In this document: one piece after another, positions 33,532 to 44,973 of the stretch
How positions within the stretch are numbered: position 1 is the first letter of the stretch
Layout: every line of letters starts with the position of its first letter
Assembly (NCBI GenBank): GCA_022495005.1
Contig: JAGYXB010001057.1
Coordinates: forward strand, 62,001 to 126,000
Direction of reading: 5' to 3'
DNA from: Rhyacophila brunnea
Taxonomy: Eukaryota > Arthropoda > Insecta > Trichoptera > Rhyacophilidae
DNA length: 64,000 nucleotides
Made by a program: the position numbers and the translations under genes
Notes under the pieces: model-generated
Told to the model about the DNA's origin: nothing
What the model saw: the letters and a program-made list of their open reading frames with translations, nothing else
Database searches by the model: none

Positions 33532-33905
33532 CTTAAGAGCGTACATAAGTGAAACGGCAAATAATTTTCAACTGTATGTGGAACGAAATTACGGCCGCGT
33601 TGCCATTGGGAGAGCGATAGTTCAGGTGTCTGCACGTCGATTCGTTTTGTCACGGTGTCGGATGAAAATATTCTTAAAACGTGTAAAGATGACTAAAAAC
33701 TTTACGTATGTACTTAAAAAAGAAAACATGTCAATGAATATACTATTATTATTACGAATATAATAATAAACATAACATAAAAAGGACGCATGTTGAACTT
33801 TTATGACAAATTATATTTCGTTCGGCTTGCGTCATTTGAACCCGAGACCCGCAATCCGCGCATCGCCTAGTTACGATCTTTTTAGACCATGCCTCAGCTG
33901 AGGTA
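33532..33905 (+). repeat. foldback element, single-arm copy 2
   Basis: AAGTGAAACGGCAAATAATT, GTGTAAAGATGACTAAAAA, GGACGCATGTTGAA and GACCATGCCTCAGCTGAGG match the left arm and centre of 2740-3479 in order. It stops at the central palindrome, so the second arm is absent. Confidence 0.85.
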
Positions 33906-33909
33906 TATA

Positions 33910-34970
33910 CGTGTCGTTACATTTCAAAATCAGCCAAGTCCACCTTTAGGTATTTTTGACTTTTTTGTGAATTGCTTAAGAACTAATGCTTTCTAACATT
34001 TCTGCATTTTCAAAATGTGAAATTTATTAATTTTAAATATTCTATACTCGAAATAATATAAACTTTCACCATTGTGACTGTGTATTTGAAGAAAAAAAAG
34101 CTGTTTTTCTCCTATTCATCTATTATGGTGGTACCTTGGGTGATTTTGAAATCTAGTGACACATATAGCCTTAACCGCAGCGGCGTATATTTATTACTTT
34201 CAAAGAATTTATGTTTTAGTTTTATCAGATTCCTATGTGTTATTAATAAAAAATATTATATCGTTACACATACTGCGTTTTCATAATATCATTATAGTGA
34301 GAATATATGACAACGCTGTACCTGTATAGATTTTAATAATGGTATCGGTAATGATTTCATCAAACTAAGTGAAATCACTTCTTACCTATTTAATCCGGGA
34401 TTTTATATCCCAATTTTGATCACATTCTGAGTATTCCTATTTATTGGTCAGGATATTTTTTAGCTATCGGTTGTTTACTTTCATAATTCTTATTTCCATG
34501 AGAGGTTTAGAAAATTCATTACTCACTTTAATTCTAACAATTTGTATGTAACACTAGTTGAAAGACTATCGATCACAATGCTCTACCTACGTGGTCAACC
34601 ACGTGATCGATTATATAATATGATTTCATATTTATATCTTATAATAATTATTGTAAAAATGACAATTCGTTCATAGTATATTCGGCTATAAGAGAAATAA
34701 TTTCATAAGAAAATTAATTGGAAATGAATACCGACAAAAATGTTTTTCAAACAAAATGAGCACATCTGTATTTTAGGTACCCATCTAGAACTCAAATGAA
34801 TGATAAATTGAATTTATTGACATTTTCATTTAAAGGATTTGAAACAAAAAAAAAAGAATCCTTTAGTGTTTTTGAAATCCAAAAACATCCACAAAAAAAT
34901 ATTCGATTATGCTTATAAATCAGTTCTGAGATAGTACACGTTGATGTAGGCGTTATTTTCTCAGCGGTAA
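33910..34970. other. AT-rich, no gene seen
   Basis: No supported feature. Confidence 0.4.
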
Positions 34971-34974
34971 GTTT

Positions 34975-35395
34975 TTTTTTGTGGACTGTAATTTTGAAGA
35001 ATGCTTGTAGATTCCGGATCTGGGTAGGGTGAGGCGACTTAAACAGGATGGCAGGCACTGACCTTTGATGTTGAGAGGGCTTGCGCGCGCTTGAACTGGT
35101 CCCGGGTCATGCACTCACGCACTAGTAGGTAAATAGTTTTGGAGTGTTACTCTCACTGTCACACTTGGGGTAATATGAATGATGATGACGTTTGTATGCA
35201 TGATCAGACGCCCTGTGCCGGCAACACGGCTTGAATAGGTGTTCTGATTTACTGAACTCTTACGGAGACTCATATTGAGTTCTTGTTTAAATGACGGCCA
35301 CACTGTAGCAAGTTGACTCATTCATTGTCTACGAATAACTGATTATGACCCGTGATTGTAAAGTGCCTGGATGACAATAATATAACGATGGTAGG
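34975..35395. repeat. repeat Y, copy 2
   Basis: It has TAGATTCCGGATCTGGG, GCAGGCACTGACCTTTGATG, TTATGACCCGTGATTG and GATGACAATAATATAACG. The segment between has CpG-bearing sequence (GCTTGCGCGCGCTTG, GGTCCCGGGTCATGC). Confidence 0.65.
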
Positions 35396-35557
35396 TGTGA
35401 CATATTTTTGCGGGTTTAATTATTATTGGGATCATATTCGGCCCAACCAAGTATGTTTATTTTTTTCATGTTCAATATTTTGTTAGAATCGCGCACGCAT
35501 TTCAAAAAGCAACATGTAGATCATGAGCCATAATTTGACATCCGTTAGATTATATCA

Positions 35558-35949
35558 TCGCTAAACCAAGAGATGTCACGGAGACTTGAAGCTTTCGAGA
35601 TGTGGCTGTATAGACGCATCCTCAAAATTCCTTGGACTGACCGGGTGACAAATGTTGAAGTTGTCAATCGAATGGAGAAGGACCGAGAAGTTCTACGTAG
35701 TATTAAAACCAGGAAACTACAATACCTCGGCCACATTATGAGAGTACAAAAATACAGCATTCCCCAACTTGTCATTCAAGGAAAGATCAATGGGAAGCGT
35801 AGCAGAGGACGGCGCCGCATTTCGTGGCTTAAGAACCTCCGTGATTGGTACGAGTGCAGCTCCGCCGAACTGTTCCGGGTTGCAGACGACAAAGATAAGA
35901 TCGCCTTGATGGTGGCCGACCTCCGCTAGGAGATGGCACAATAAGAAGA
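35558..35949 (+). pseudogene. 5'-truncated non-LTR RT tail with exact TSD
   Basis: An open frame (35573-35929) encodes RRLEAFEMWLYRRILKIPWT then DRVTNVEVVNRMEKDREVL, LQYLGHIMRVQKYSIPQL, GKRSRGRRRISWLKNLRDWY and a C-terminal ADDKDKIALMVADLR with stop. This is the conserved tail of arthropod RTE-like elements (E-A-F-E-M-W-x-x-R-R-I-L, Y-L-G-H-I-M-R, G-R-R-R-x-S-W-L-x-N-L-R). The RT core and endonuclease are absent. The 3' end has a short AAGAAGAAG tail. An 11-bp direct repeat AGATTATATCA lies at 35547-35557 and 35950-35960. The intact frame of about 119 codons points to a recent insertion. Confidence 0.92.
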
Positions 35950-36481
35950 AGATTATATCAACAATGGAAAATAATATTTTTTTTTGTAAATTATTTACGG
36001 CAGTATTTTTCTTTTTGCGACTATTTCATATTACCGATTCTTCCAACTCATTAGATATCTATATTATAAGTATACTTATACTATTTAAAGCGACAACTAT
36101 AAGTATAAGATATAGTATTCAAGTATTGATAAAACAATATGCTGTGCTGCTAAAAATAATTCGAACCTAAAAGCAAGCTGAAAGAAAATGTCACTCGAAA
36201 AGCATTTTCTTGTATGGCTGTCTATTGACACACCATGGGAGATGACGTGAAAACAATCGTGACGAGGGAGAGCACCGTAAAAGATGAAGAATAATAAGTC
36301 CTAATTGAATGAGATGGAGGGTTCAGTAATTGAGAAGTGACTGTCGTCAGCCCCGTCGTGCCGATTACACTCATACAATATTATGAGAAAGAAAATATTA
36401 AATTGGAGAGTTTATATTGGCGGTAGGTTGTTTTATCAATAAAAGAGGATATTTTTAGAAAATTCATAATATTGTATTTTT

Positions 36482-36758
36482 GGTAAATGTGCCGCAGATG
36501 CCATCATGAGATTTTATAAATTTCTTTTTAGACCAAACTAAACCTAACCTAACATAACCTAGCCCAACCTAATATAATCGTAGTTTGTGATAATGATGCA
36601 TAAAAATGTGTGAAAATTTCAAATTTTAAATTAACAATTATTGGATCGAAAAGCCTATGCGCCGACAGAAAAAGGGTATTTATTATAATGTTTGTTTATT
36701 ATAAGTTTTTGTAAAAAAAAACACATAAGCCCATGACGGCATCTGCGGCACAATTACC
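36482..36758. mobile_element. hAT-type MITE with telomere-repeat core
   Basis: The ends are inverted: GGTAAATGTGCCGCAGATGC on the left and, in reverse on the right, GGTAATTGTGCCGCAGATGC, continuing with CATCATG / CGTCATG. GTATTTTT occurs at 36474-36481 and 36759-36766, a perfect 8-bp duplication. Inside, 36536-36574 holds degenerate CCTAA repeats (CTAAACCTAACCTAACATAA then CCTAGCCCAACCTAA), the arthropod telomere motif. Confidence 0.85.
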
Positions 36759-36794
36759 GTATTTTTCTATGCGAGTTGCTTTTGTGTTCAGTAA

Positions 36795-37055
36795 GATTAC
36801 ATTTTTTTTTCCGACCATGTCCGATCCTAATATGATCATATCAGCCTCCACAGAGTGGAGGTTTGTATTGACAGATATTGTTTTTACGAGAAATGGATGT
36901 CAGCCACTTGCTCAACCTATTAGGTTCATACTCTGACTCATACACAAATTGAAAAACAATATGTGTACTTGTCAGAACTAGGATTCGAACCTGAGACCCA
37001 CGACGCAATAGGCCAACGTTTAAGCCGCGCGGCCATTGTGGGTGTAAGGCTACAT
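36795..37055 (-). repeat. SINE family C, fullest copy
   Basis: On the minus strand there is a tRNA-like head with A box TGGCCGCGCGG and B box GGTTCGAATCC. The body reads CAATTTGTGTATGAG, CAGAGTATGAACC, AATAGGTTGAGCAAGTGGC and CATTTCTCGTAAAAAC. A terminal hairpin (CCTCCACTCTGTGGAGG) and GATCGGACATGGTC before an A-run close it. Partial copies are at 11581, 12440, 37970, 58925 and 62937. Confidence 0.85.
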
Positions 37056-37059
37056 AATT

Positions 37060-37960
37060 AAACATAAAATTTCTGATGAATATTTTGAATTGAGTTACAC
37101 CAATTTATTATCATTGATATGAAAACAATTGGACGGAAGGGAGCTGTATAAAATGAAACACTATCATGCTTGATATACCTACTTGCAATGCCTTATCTCA
37201 GTCACTTCCTTACTTAAATGCAAAACGCAATGCAATACTTGTCTGCCTCTATGTGACAAAACTGCACTTAACATAATATATATTAAATAATGTTAACAAT
37301 TTCCAAAAATATTAATAGGTGTAGACTGAGGGCACTTGATAGAATTTGAATTGTCATTCTTATTGATTTAAGGGGGAGGGTTGTACCTACAGAGGCACCT
37401 AGCGGAAAAATACGAAGCTTGTAATTTGAGATTTTTTTTGATAATTTACAATTTCAACTGTATTAATTAATAAATATGTCTCTGAAAACATTAAAAAGAT
37501 TTTTTAAAGTCCATAAACGTACAATTGTAAAAAAATGTGAATTTGTTACATATTTAATTCCCCAGTTACGTTATTATAACATTATATTTTATGGTCATAT
37601 TTATTATTAGAATTTAGTTTATTAAGTTTTAAATTTTTTGTCGTGTAGATTTTTGACTTATTAATCGTTTTAATATCTTTTATATTTATTTAAAAAAAAA
37701 ACAATTTTTATAAAAATATAAATGTGTATAACTTGAAATCCTTTTTTTTCCATTTTCCATTGATATTATTTTATGCTACTAGGTTTTCGCCTTTTGGTAT
37801 CTTCAGGCGCTATTTATACATGATATAGTTAATTACCGTTCATATAGGTGCCAAATTCATACATTAAAATGTCATGTATTCCAAGCAAATGAGCTGCACA
37901 GTGAAATATTGGAAACATTATACAAAATTATGTAATTTGACATGTCAATAATAAGTGAAA
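37060..37960. other. AT-rich, no gene seen
   Basis: No supported feature beyond homopolymer runs. Confidence 0.4.
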
Positions 37961-37969
37961 ACAACGATA

Positions 37970-38150
37970 GCCGAGCGGCTAATGCGTTGGTTTATAATGT
38001 TGTGAATCCCGAGTTCGAATTTCGGGTTTGGTAGATTTACATTTCAATGTGTGTTTGAACCAGAGTATGGACCTACTCATAATAGGTTGAGCAAGTGACA
38101 AATATAAATTTCTCGTAAAAACTAAAATCTGTTAATACAACTTCCAGGAT
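37970..38150 (+). repeat. SINE family C with Ser/Leu-like tRNA head
   Basis: The A box is GATAGCCGAGCGGCTAA and the B box CGAGTTCGAATTTCGGG, followed by the family body TTTCAATGTGTGTTTGAACC, AATAGGTTGAGCAAGTGAC and TTTCTCGTAAAAAC. No variable arm or CCA-compatible acceptor is seen, so it is not a tRNA gene. Confidence 0.8.
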
Positions 38151-38243
38151 CCAGGTTTTAGTATCGGATACGGTAATATATCTATAATATATATATATAT
38201 ATAATATGTAATGTATAAATATTATTATGTTTGTGGACGTATT

Positions 38244-38511
38244 CATCATCATCATCAGCCTGAATCTATCCACTGCTGGATGAAGGCCTCTTCAAGCTGC
38301 TTCCACTTCTCTCGGTCCTGTGCGTTGCGTTGGCACTTACTTCCACAGAACTTTATCATTTCATCGATCCATCGGCCAATAGGTTTACCTTGCGGACGTT
38401 TTATACCTCTTGGATATAACTGGATGACTAAATTCGTCCAACGATTGTCTCTTCTTCTAGCAATGTGTCCAGCCCATCTCCATTTGAGGCTTTTAATGAA
38501 CGGACGTATTA
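38244..38511 (-). pseudogene. 5'-truncated non-LTR RT tail with 9-bp TSD
   Basis: The minus strand encodes SLKWRWAGHIARRRDNRW, then TNLVIQLYPRGIKRPQGKP, IGRWIDEMIKFCGSKCQRNA and DREKWKQLEEAFIQQWIDSG before the stop. This is the W-A-G-H-I-A-R / G-R-W-I-D-E tail of an insect non-LTR family (siblings at 12786 and 21661). The 3' tail is (GAT)n, seen as ATCATCATCATC on the plus strand. GGACGTATT occurs at 38235-38243 and 38512-38520, so the insert is 268 bp and residues upstream of 38511 belong to the target. The frame is still open. Confidence 0.92.
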
Positions 38512-38524
38512 AATAAGTTAAATG

Positions 38525-39600
38525 TATAATTGTATTTGTCATTTTACTTTAACATCTACATAAGCACATACTTTCTTTTCTACTTTCTTGTTATATTGGT
38601 TGTTATTTGTAATTAAGTAATTTTTGTAATTTTTAATATTTATTATGTATTATGGCGCATTGGCCAACCGCTGTAATGCCATAATACTATTTTTCTAAAT
38701 AAATATTTAGTAAATACAAAATAAATTTAATATAAATAATGTTAAAGTATGATTTATAAGTGAATAGGTTATAAGCAAAAGAATTTTTCTTCATGACGTA
38801 CAGATTGTGATATGCGTATTAAAATAATGATATAGTTCTGATAGGTTTTTGGGTACATTAGAAGATATTTTATATTATATTAATAGAGTATAAATTGAGC
38901 TAGTGAACATTTAATATTTAATTTTAACTTACTCAAGTAGGTAAATAATTTGTACCCACATGCAATACAATATTTTTTTTTATTATAGGTTAAAAAAATA
39001 CTTATATTCTTATCAACAAAGTTTTTATTCACGTTGAAATTTGATCGGTTTTTGTTTTGGAAACCTTCAGATAATTGTGTAGACAGGGGTTTCTTTCATT
39101 TAGTGGGGTGTTTGACGCCGAAAGTAGGCTGACGCGATGGGACAGGGAGGGAGGACGTCGAGTGGCTTTCCCGGCCACTTAGGCTTTTTTTTAATCAGCC
39201 TACAAATTGATATTCACATGAGGCCGGTCAAACGATTCGCCCTTATTGGATTTTTTTGTGTTCTGTCTCTTCACTCTTGCGCAAAGAGTTTGAATGGAAA
39301 TAAAATTTAAACGTGGTTTTATTCTAAAAAACGTTTAAAATTTTTGTCTGGCTTGGAATACGTTTCATCTTATTACCATTCAAAATGCGTTTTATCAAAG
39401 CTTTACAGTATTATGAGACGGAATTACAAATGATTTTGGGACATTTTAGAAAAAAACAGTACCTATCTATTATATTTATTAATTAAAATAAAACATCATT
39501 TATAATATGGTACTTATTCTATATAGATTTATAGTCATCAGCACTGATTTTATCTGCTTGAATGGGACATTATAAATCGACATAAATTATATTATAATCA
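38525..39600. other. no gene seen
   Basis: AT-rich, with one mixed-composition patch at 39095-39190 (GGTGTTTGACGCCG, GGAGGACGTCGAGTGGC) that I cannot assign. Confidence 0.4.
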
Positions 39601-39709
39601 ATGTAACTAAGAAATTGATACTATTAACCATAAATAAATACGATATTCTAAATCTAAATCGTGCATTAAATACAATTTACATAGCTTTTCAATATTATTC
39701 AGGTAGAAT

Positions 39710-39800
39710 GCATGTGGTTAAATTGGTAAACCGCAATGGTCGAAATCTGATGGACGCAGGTTCGACTCCAGTCCGGCAGCATATTTTTTTTCAAGATTTT
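39710..39800 (+). repeat. tRNA-like SINE head
   Basis: TGTGGTTAAATTGGTAAACC (A-box region) and ACGCAGGTTCGACTCCAGTC (B box) are correctly spaced, followed by T-rich sequence. The stems are imperfect, so this is a SINE or tRNA pseudogene. Confidence 0.65.
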
Positions 39801-39894
39801 TTTTTTGACAAGTATGTTTCCGAATTACGTATATTCAATAAAGCATATGACATTGTTAAATTTTGTGAACTATTTGTTGAATAAAAAAATAATT

Positions 39895-40800
39895 CACTTG
39901 CGTAATGCAATCAGTTAGCCGTAAACTCAAAAAAAGTATCACTCCATACTCCAAATATTATTTGTGTTAACATAATGATAATTACCTAGGTTCCCATCAC
40001 CACCCATCATATATGTAAAGCCGTGGATATGCACGGCCGCCTTCCATGACGCTATGAACGTGTCTGAAAGAAGTGATTTAAAAATATATGTTTGTAATGA
40101 CATAGGAACTAGGTAGTGATTTTCAATTGGCTGCTAAGAACATAAAAGTGGACGCCTTTGAAAATCTATCTCTCAAGTCAAAATACGAACGTGACCTATT
40201 TTGATCATTGTTAAAATTATGCAGTTTAAATACCTACTATACCTAGATTAATTCGTTTTATTTTGTTAAATATATTGATGTCTACTTAAATAACATTTTT
40301 ACATTTTGAAACAAAATTGTTAAACTATAGAATGCATTTTAATGATAAAATATAAACTCACATATTACCTACATAATATATATTAAATTTATAAGAAAGT
40401 CTTACAGAGAAATAACCTATGTTATAATATAATATACATTTTAATATACAACATGATCCACATAATTTTAACAATATTATTGGTATAGTTGAGAATGTTA
40501 ATTGAATGCTAAGTGCCTCTAATAATTTCACAAAGGTAAGGCTCATTCAGTTAGGAGCTTTTAGTGAAACATTTCCTCCAAAGGCGACATAAATTCGTCT
40601 ACCTATTCAATTATCTAATTAATAATCAAATATCTACCTGCTTCATTCAAATCTATCTACATAAACTATTTATATCTGAACGAAGATTTGCATTACCAAT
40701 TCCAAAAGTAATATATTTTGGCAAGACGGGAATAATATCGTTTATAAAACATATTATATACCTTTAGACATGTTAAAAGTATAATGACAATAAAATTATA
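39895..40800. other. AT-rich, no gene seen
   Basis: No exon, RNA gene or shared repeat is recognised. Confidence 0.4.
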
Positions 40801-40810
40801 ATGAATTTTC

Positions 40811-40999
40811 GGTACAGTTCGGTCATGAGGAATACAGCGGAAAACACATTTTGAAAATAGCCGATATATTTAATTATTTGTTAGGTTAACCTAACCAAAC
40901 CTAACCTAACCTAACCTAACCCAAACTAACAAATAATCCAGTATATTTGGTATTTTCAAAATGTGTTTTCCGCTGTATTCCTCATAACAGAACTGTACC
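40811..40999. mobile_element. palindromic MITE with (CCTAA)n telomeric core
   Basis: Arms of about 77 bp are inverted with roughly nine differences: GGTACAGTTCGGTCATGAGG and GGTACAGTTCTGTTATGAGG, then AATACAGCGGAAAACACATT in both. Between them 40881-40930 carries CCTAACCTAACCTAACCTAA-type sequence, the arthropod telomere repeat. Flanks GAATTTTC and AACTTTTC could be a degraded 8-bp duplication. Confidence 0.88.
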
Positions 41000-41365
41000 A
41001 ACTTTTCATCATTAATGACATATTTATTATATTAACGGCATCTAAACCTTGGTATATTTTATTGGATTTGGTTACCAACGTATGAAATAATTTTCTCGTA
41101 TATTAAAAAAAAGAGCAATAATAATTAATAATAATATATGTGGATACTACAGTAAAGTTATAATAATTATATAGTTACCGTGTTCACTTCATAGTATAAA
41201 AGCCCAAAATATATAAGCACCTGTGTATTTTTTTCTTATTTCGATTAAGCATAATAAAATTTCAATAATTACAATAACAATTTGAAAATACGTATTTTTT
41301 ATTCTAATTATTTGTTTAGAGATATCCTTGAGATATATTGATACATATTAAAAAACTTCCTAAAC
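41000..41365. other. AT-rich, no gene seen
   Basis: No supported feature. Confidence 0.4.
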
Positions 41366-41368
41366 ACT

Positions 41369-41855
41369 TCTTCTTTATTTTTAGGCCATATCCGTCCCTT
41401 AGTTGGAGCATATGGACACTACGCGGCGCCTTCAAGAATCCTTGTCGCTCGCCAGTCTTCTTGCGTCGTTCCAGGTCAAACCAGCATCCCGTAGCTCCAC
41501 CGTATACACTCTATAGATAGTATTTAGCGGCCTTTCAAGACGCCGGAATCCGCTCGGCTTGAAGAACAGGCAAGCCAGATTGAGGTTCTCTTCTGTCATT
41601 TGCAGCACGTGGCCGAGCCAGGTCCAACATCGCCTCTTCACTCTCAGTGGGATGAGAGACTGATGGGTGCGTTTTTTTATCTCCTCGTTGCTCCTAAAGT
41701 CATACCACCGCACTCCCAGTATCCGTCGCAAACATCTGTTTTCGAAGCTCAATATACGGTAGCTCTGATCCTTCGTAAGGTGCCATGATTCGCTACCACA
41801 AAGCAGCACCAGACAGAATGCAAGCGTCGAATAGACGGCATTTGGTTTTGATTTT
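41369..41855 (-). pseudogene. 5'-truncated non-LTR RT tail
   Basis: The minus strand encodes IKTKCRLFDACIL, then after a frameshift LLCGSESWHLTKDQ (the Y-G-C/S-E-T/S-W motif), LSFENRCLRRILGVRWYDF, SNEEIKKRTHQ, VKRRCWTWLGHVLQM and LRDAGLTWNDARRLASDKDS with stop (41432). This is the post-core thumb and C-terminal region of a CR1/RTE-like element. The variant W-T-W-L-G-H-V-L is a different family from those at 10965, 35558 and 38244. The catalytic core and endonuclease are missing, and one frameshift sits near 41815. An A-rich tail lies on the 41369 side. Confidence 0.9.
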
Positions 41856-41859
41856 TAAC

Positions 41860-43765
41860 ACACATATTAGAAAACAAAATGATAAAAATGGACCGTGTGG
41901 GATTTTTTATTCCAGGTATTTTAAAATTCTCTAATGGAAGATAAATCAGCTTTGTAATTAAGCAAGTTAAGCAATGATATTAATAAAATGTATATATAAT
42001 TGACGTCATTGCACTTGTACCATTTTTTTAAATACTGCCTTTATATTATTACATACATTATACGAAAAATTTAGAAACCAAATTTTAATTGTTTTAAATG
42101 AAACTGTTTTTAGACCTTTATTGATTTAATTTGACCAAATAGCACGATTTTGTCAAGCTTTCCTTCAAAGCATATAGAGTCTATCGCAAATATCCTGATG
42201 ATAGACTCTTTAATTATTTTAGGAGTACAGGAAACTCTCAGTATTTGATCTCACAATCGCATTTTTAATAGCGTAATATAATATGTGTATTTTTAATTGT
42301 ATGCATAATAATATAATAATGAATATATGTAAATTTATCAAGAATCATACAATACAGAACAATAATTTAATATTAAATCTGATAGATGGTTTTGCGTGTT
42401 AAGAATCATTGGAGTATATTTGTTACACGTCCTGTTCATTGAAGTGATTTGATTGGCTGCTACGTGAGGTGCTAGTTACATCCGGGAGGAAACGGAAGGT
42501 AATCTCGCTCAAATGTTGTGTCTCCACAACGCGTTCAAAATAGCTTTGGGCCCACGTGTTTTGTTTTGCGCGATATGTATGACGTATTCAACCATAAATT
42601 GAGTAGGAGAAATCAATGAACAATAAATATTTTGATAAAACAGCATACCGATGGCTACCTATTATAATATGGTTAATGTACGAATATACAAACATAATCC
42701 ATAAATTTGTCTATGGATTTGCCGTAATATGACATTATCATATTGTATATAATATTTCTTTTGGAGGTTAGTTAGATTTTCGTTTCACGCCGGTACGAGA
42801 ATGAAATACTACTTGTAAGAGAGATGTAAACGTGGAGATTTTTATCGAGATGATGTACTGACGAGATTAATATGATCAAGAGATTATTTATAAGAATGAA
42901 TTGAGTGACTAGGAGTGGAATAACTGATGTAGGTAATATGAAATTATTAGCACGTCTTGTGACGGACTCGATGAGTTGAGTGTAGATTCATAGGTTGCTA
43001 TTCTTATTTATATTAATGCAGTACATATTATATTACCATAGATATAATTCTCAATCAAAACAAACACTACTGACTGGTATATGATTTAGAAAACGATGGC
43101 AATTATTATTGCTATAATATTTTGTTTTTATAACAACACATACAAATTAAAGAGTGTCATTCATTTAATGCTGAGTGGTATGATTACTACATTTATATTT
43201 TTTAATTGCTCAAATATAATAATGTTTTATATTTGATGTATATATAGCAAAGATATTATCTAACTTAACTTGAATTGGAAAATAAAATGATAAAAAATGG
43301 AAATATATACTTAATCGTTTATTTTTAGATTAATTTATGGTTAAACCTATAGTGAAATAGACTAGGACGCTCATACGTGTTTCATGTTTCCTGAGTTCAG
43401 ATTGCTCAAACTAGCATATCGTTTTTTTTTTAATAATATTTTTTGAAATAACATTAGTCTTCGATTTTACATTATTCCTTTCTGCACTGCGTAATTCTGA
43501 AGGTCGTTAGGTAAGAGAAATCTCGTGATATCCTAGGCACTCAATCAAGTTTGAACGACATCTTTAATTTATAATATTTACAAATGTCTCTAAATTTCCT
43601 GCGTTTCTGTTGGCAATATGACCAAATAAACCGATTATCGACCAAATAAAATAATCATACGCATATAACAGATTAATAATATAGAAACGCGACCGCTAGT
43701 CACCGTAGACCAAGATTTTGGCGGCGATTTTGGTTTATGACTTAATGAGGGGCATGGCAATAAAC
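41860..43765. other. unique AT-rich stretch, no gene seen
   Basis: A short hairpin (AGAGTCTATC ... GATAGACTCT) lies at 42176-42210. A mixed patch at 42470-42580 (CATCCGGGAGGAAACGG) is unassigned. Confidence 0.4.
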
Positions 43766-43769
43766 GTAA

Positions 43770-43826
43770 ACAACATAAAGCTCCTCTATATGTCCTCAAA
43801 TATTACCAATATTGAAAGCACGTTGA
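43770..43826 (+). repeat. repeat V, copy 2
   Basis: AAAGCTCCTCTATATGTCCT and CCAATATTGAAAGC match the reverse of 18180-18245. Confidence 0.5.
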
Positions 43827-44147
43827 AACTTTAATATAAAAATGAGCATATGACTGAAAATAACATAACATTATTCTTTAACACGTGTTAAAGTTTTCCT
43901 AATATTTCTCCATACTCGAGAATTGTATCTTCTTACACTCACATTCAGAAGGTACCTAATCCAATTTCAATAATTTTTTTCTTCTCTGGTCGTACGCTTA
44001 ACGTAGTAAGCCAATTCTGAAACAAATGAGCAAAATGTATTAAGATACTAAATAATGTGATCTAATGTGTAGTCATGAACATAATATTATAACATATACT
44101 TTATTAATTTGAGATAGTTGCAAACATGAGTAAATGCAAACACGATT

Positions 44148-44225
44148 GCAGTATCATACTGTGGCGTAAAGGTAGTGCGTTCGGCTGATAACCGAATAAT
44201 CGGTGGTTGGAATCCAATCGATTGC
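44148..44225 (+). repeat. tRNA-Ile(GAT)-like pseudogene or SINE head
   Basis: A perfect 5-bp anticodon stem (TTCGG / CCGAA) holds the loop CTGATAA, anticodon GAT. The A box is TGGCGTAAAGG and the B box GGTTGGAATCC. The acceptor stem does not pair and the T-arm is imperfect, so it is unlikely to be a working tRNA. A T-run follows. Confidence 0.6.
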
Positions 44226-44973
44226 GTTTTTTTTCGTGTGAAAAAATAAATTATGTGTCACACGCCAATCTGATCTGATTTCCCAAAAGAAAGCCAAAAG
44301 AAGTATAACTTCAAAAAAAAATGTGTTTTATTAAAATTATTAACTGAATATTATTATATAACTTACTACCTATCTATGTTTTAATCTATGTGCGATAACA
44401 TATCTTTACTTAGTGCATATTTTTATTTTGTATTACCTAAGAGACAATAATAATTTTATTCTTCTTTTGTTCGGGCTAACAGATTATAAACATTGTAAGC
44501 TTTTCACTGCTCTAAGAGGCGTAAGCTTCTTTGGAGAGCTTTTTCCTCAGAATGAAATTTTACTTTGTAGCAAAAGTAGAGTGACTGAAAACATCATTCA
44601 AGCGTTCGAGGGCTTTATTTTTTTTACTTAACTGGAATTTAGATAGAAAGAAGTGTTAGATGTGTATACATACTAGATAATATTATGTTATAATATAACT
44701 ATCTATAGTATTGTAGGTATATAATATTACTTAATAATTCCAGTTCTAAAAGCTTCGACTATTTAAAATAAGTTAGATTAAATAATCATTTGACCAAATA
44801 CTAAATGATGTTCGTTAATCAAGATTACGCACACAGCTTATTTATAATTCAAAAATTGTATTAATAACTAAGTTTTTGTATTATTAATATTCTTAATAAT
44901 CCAAATTCTATTATTATTTTAATATTAAATCGATCGTAAAATTTGATTTATTATTTGGGAGCTACGTTCGAAG

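Noticed and set aside
31590..35395. Intact LTR retrotransposon
   Set aside because: The two Y copies are too diverged, lack TG...CA ends I can define, and no gag or pol remnant lies between them.
40881..40930. True chromosome end or fusion point
   Set aside because: The CCTAA tract is enclosed by inverted arms of a mobile element, so transposition explains it better than fusion.
44148..44225. Functional tRNA-Ile gene
   Set aside because: The anticodon arm is perfect, but the acceptor stem fails and the T-arm is imperfect.
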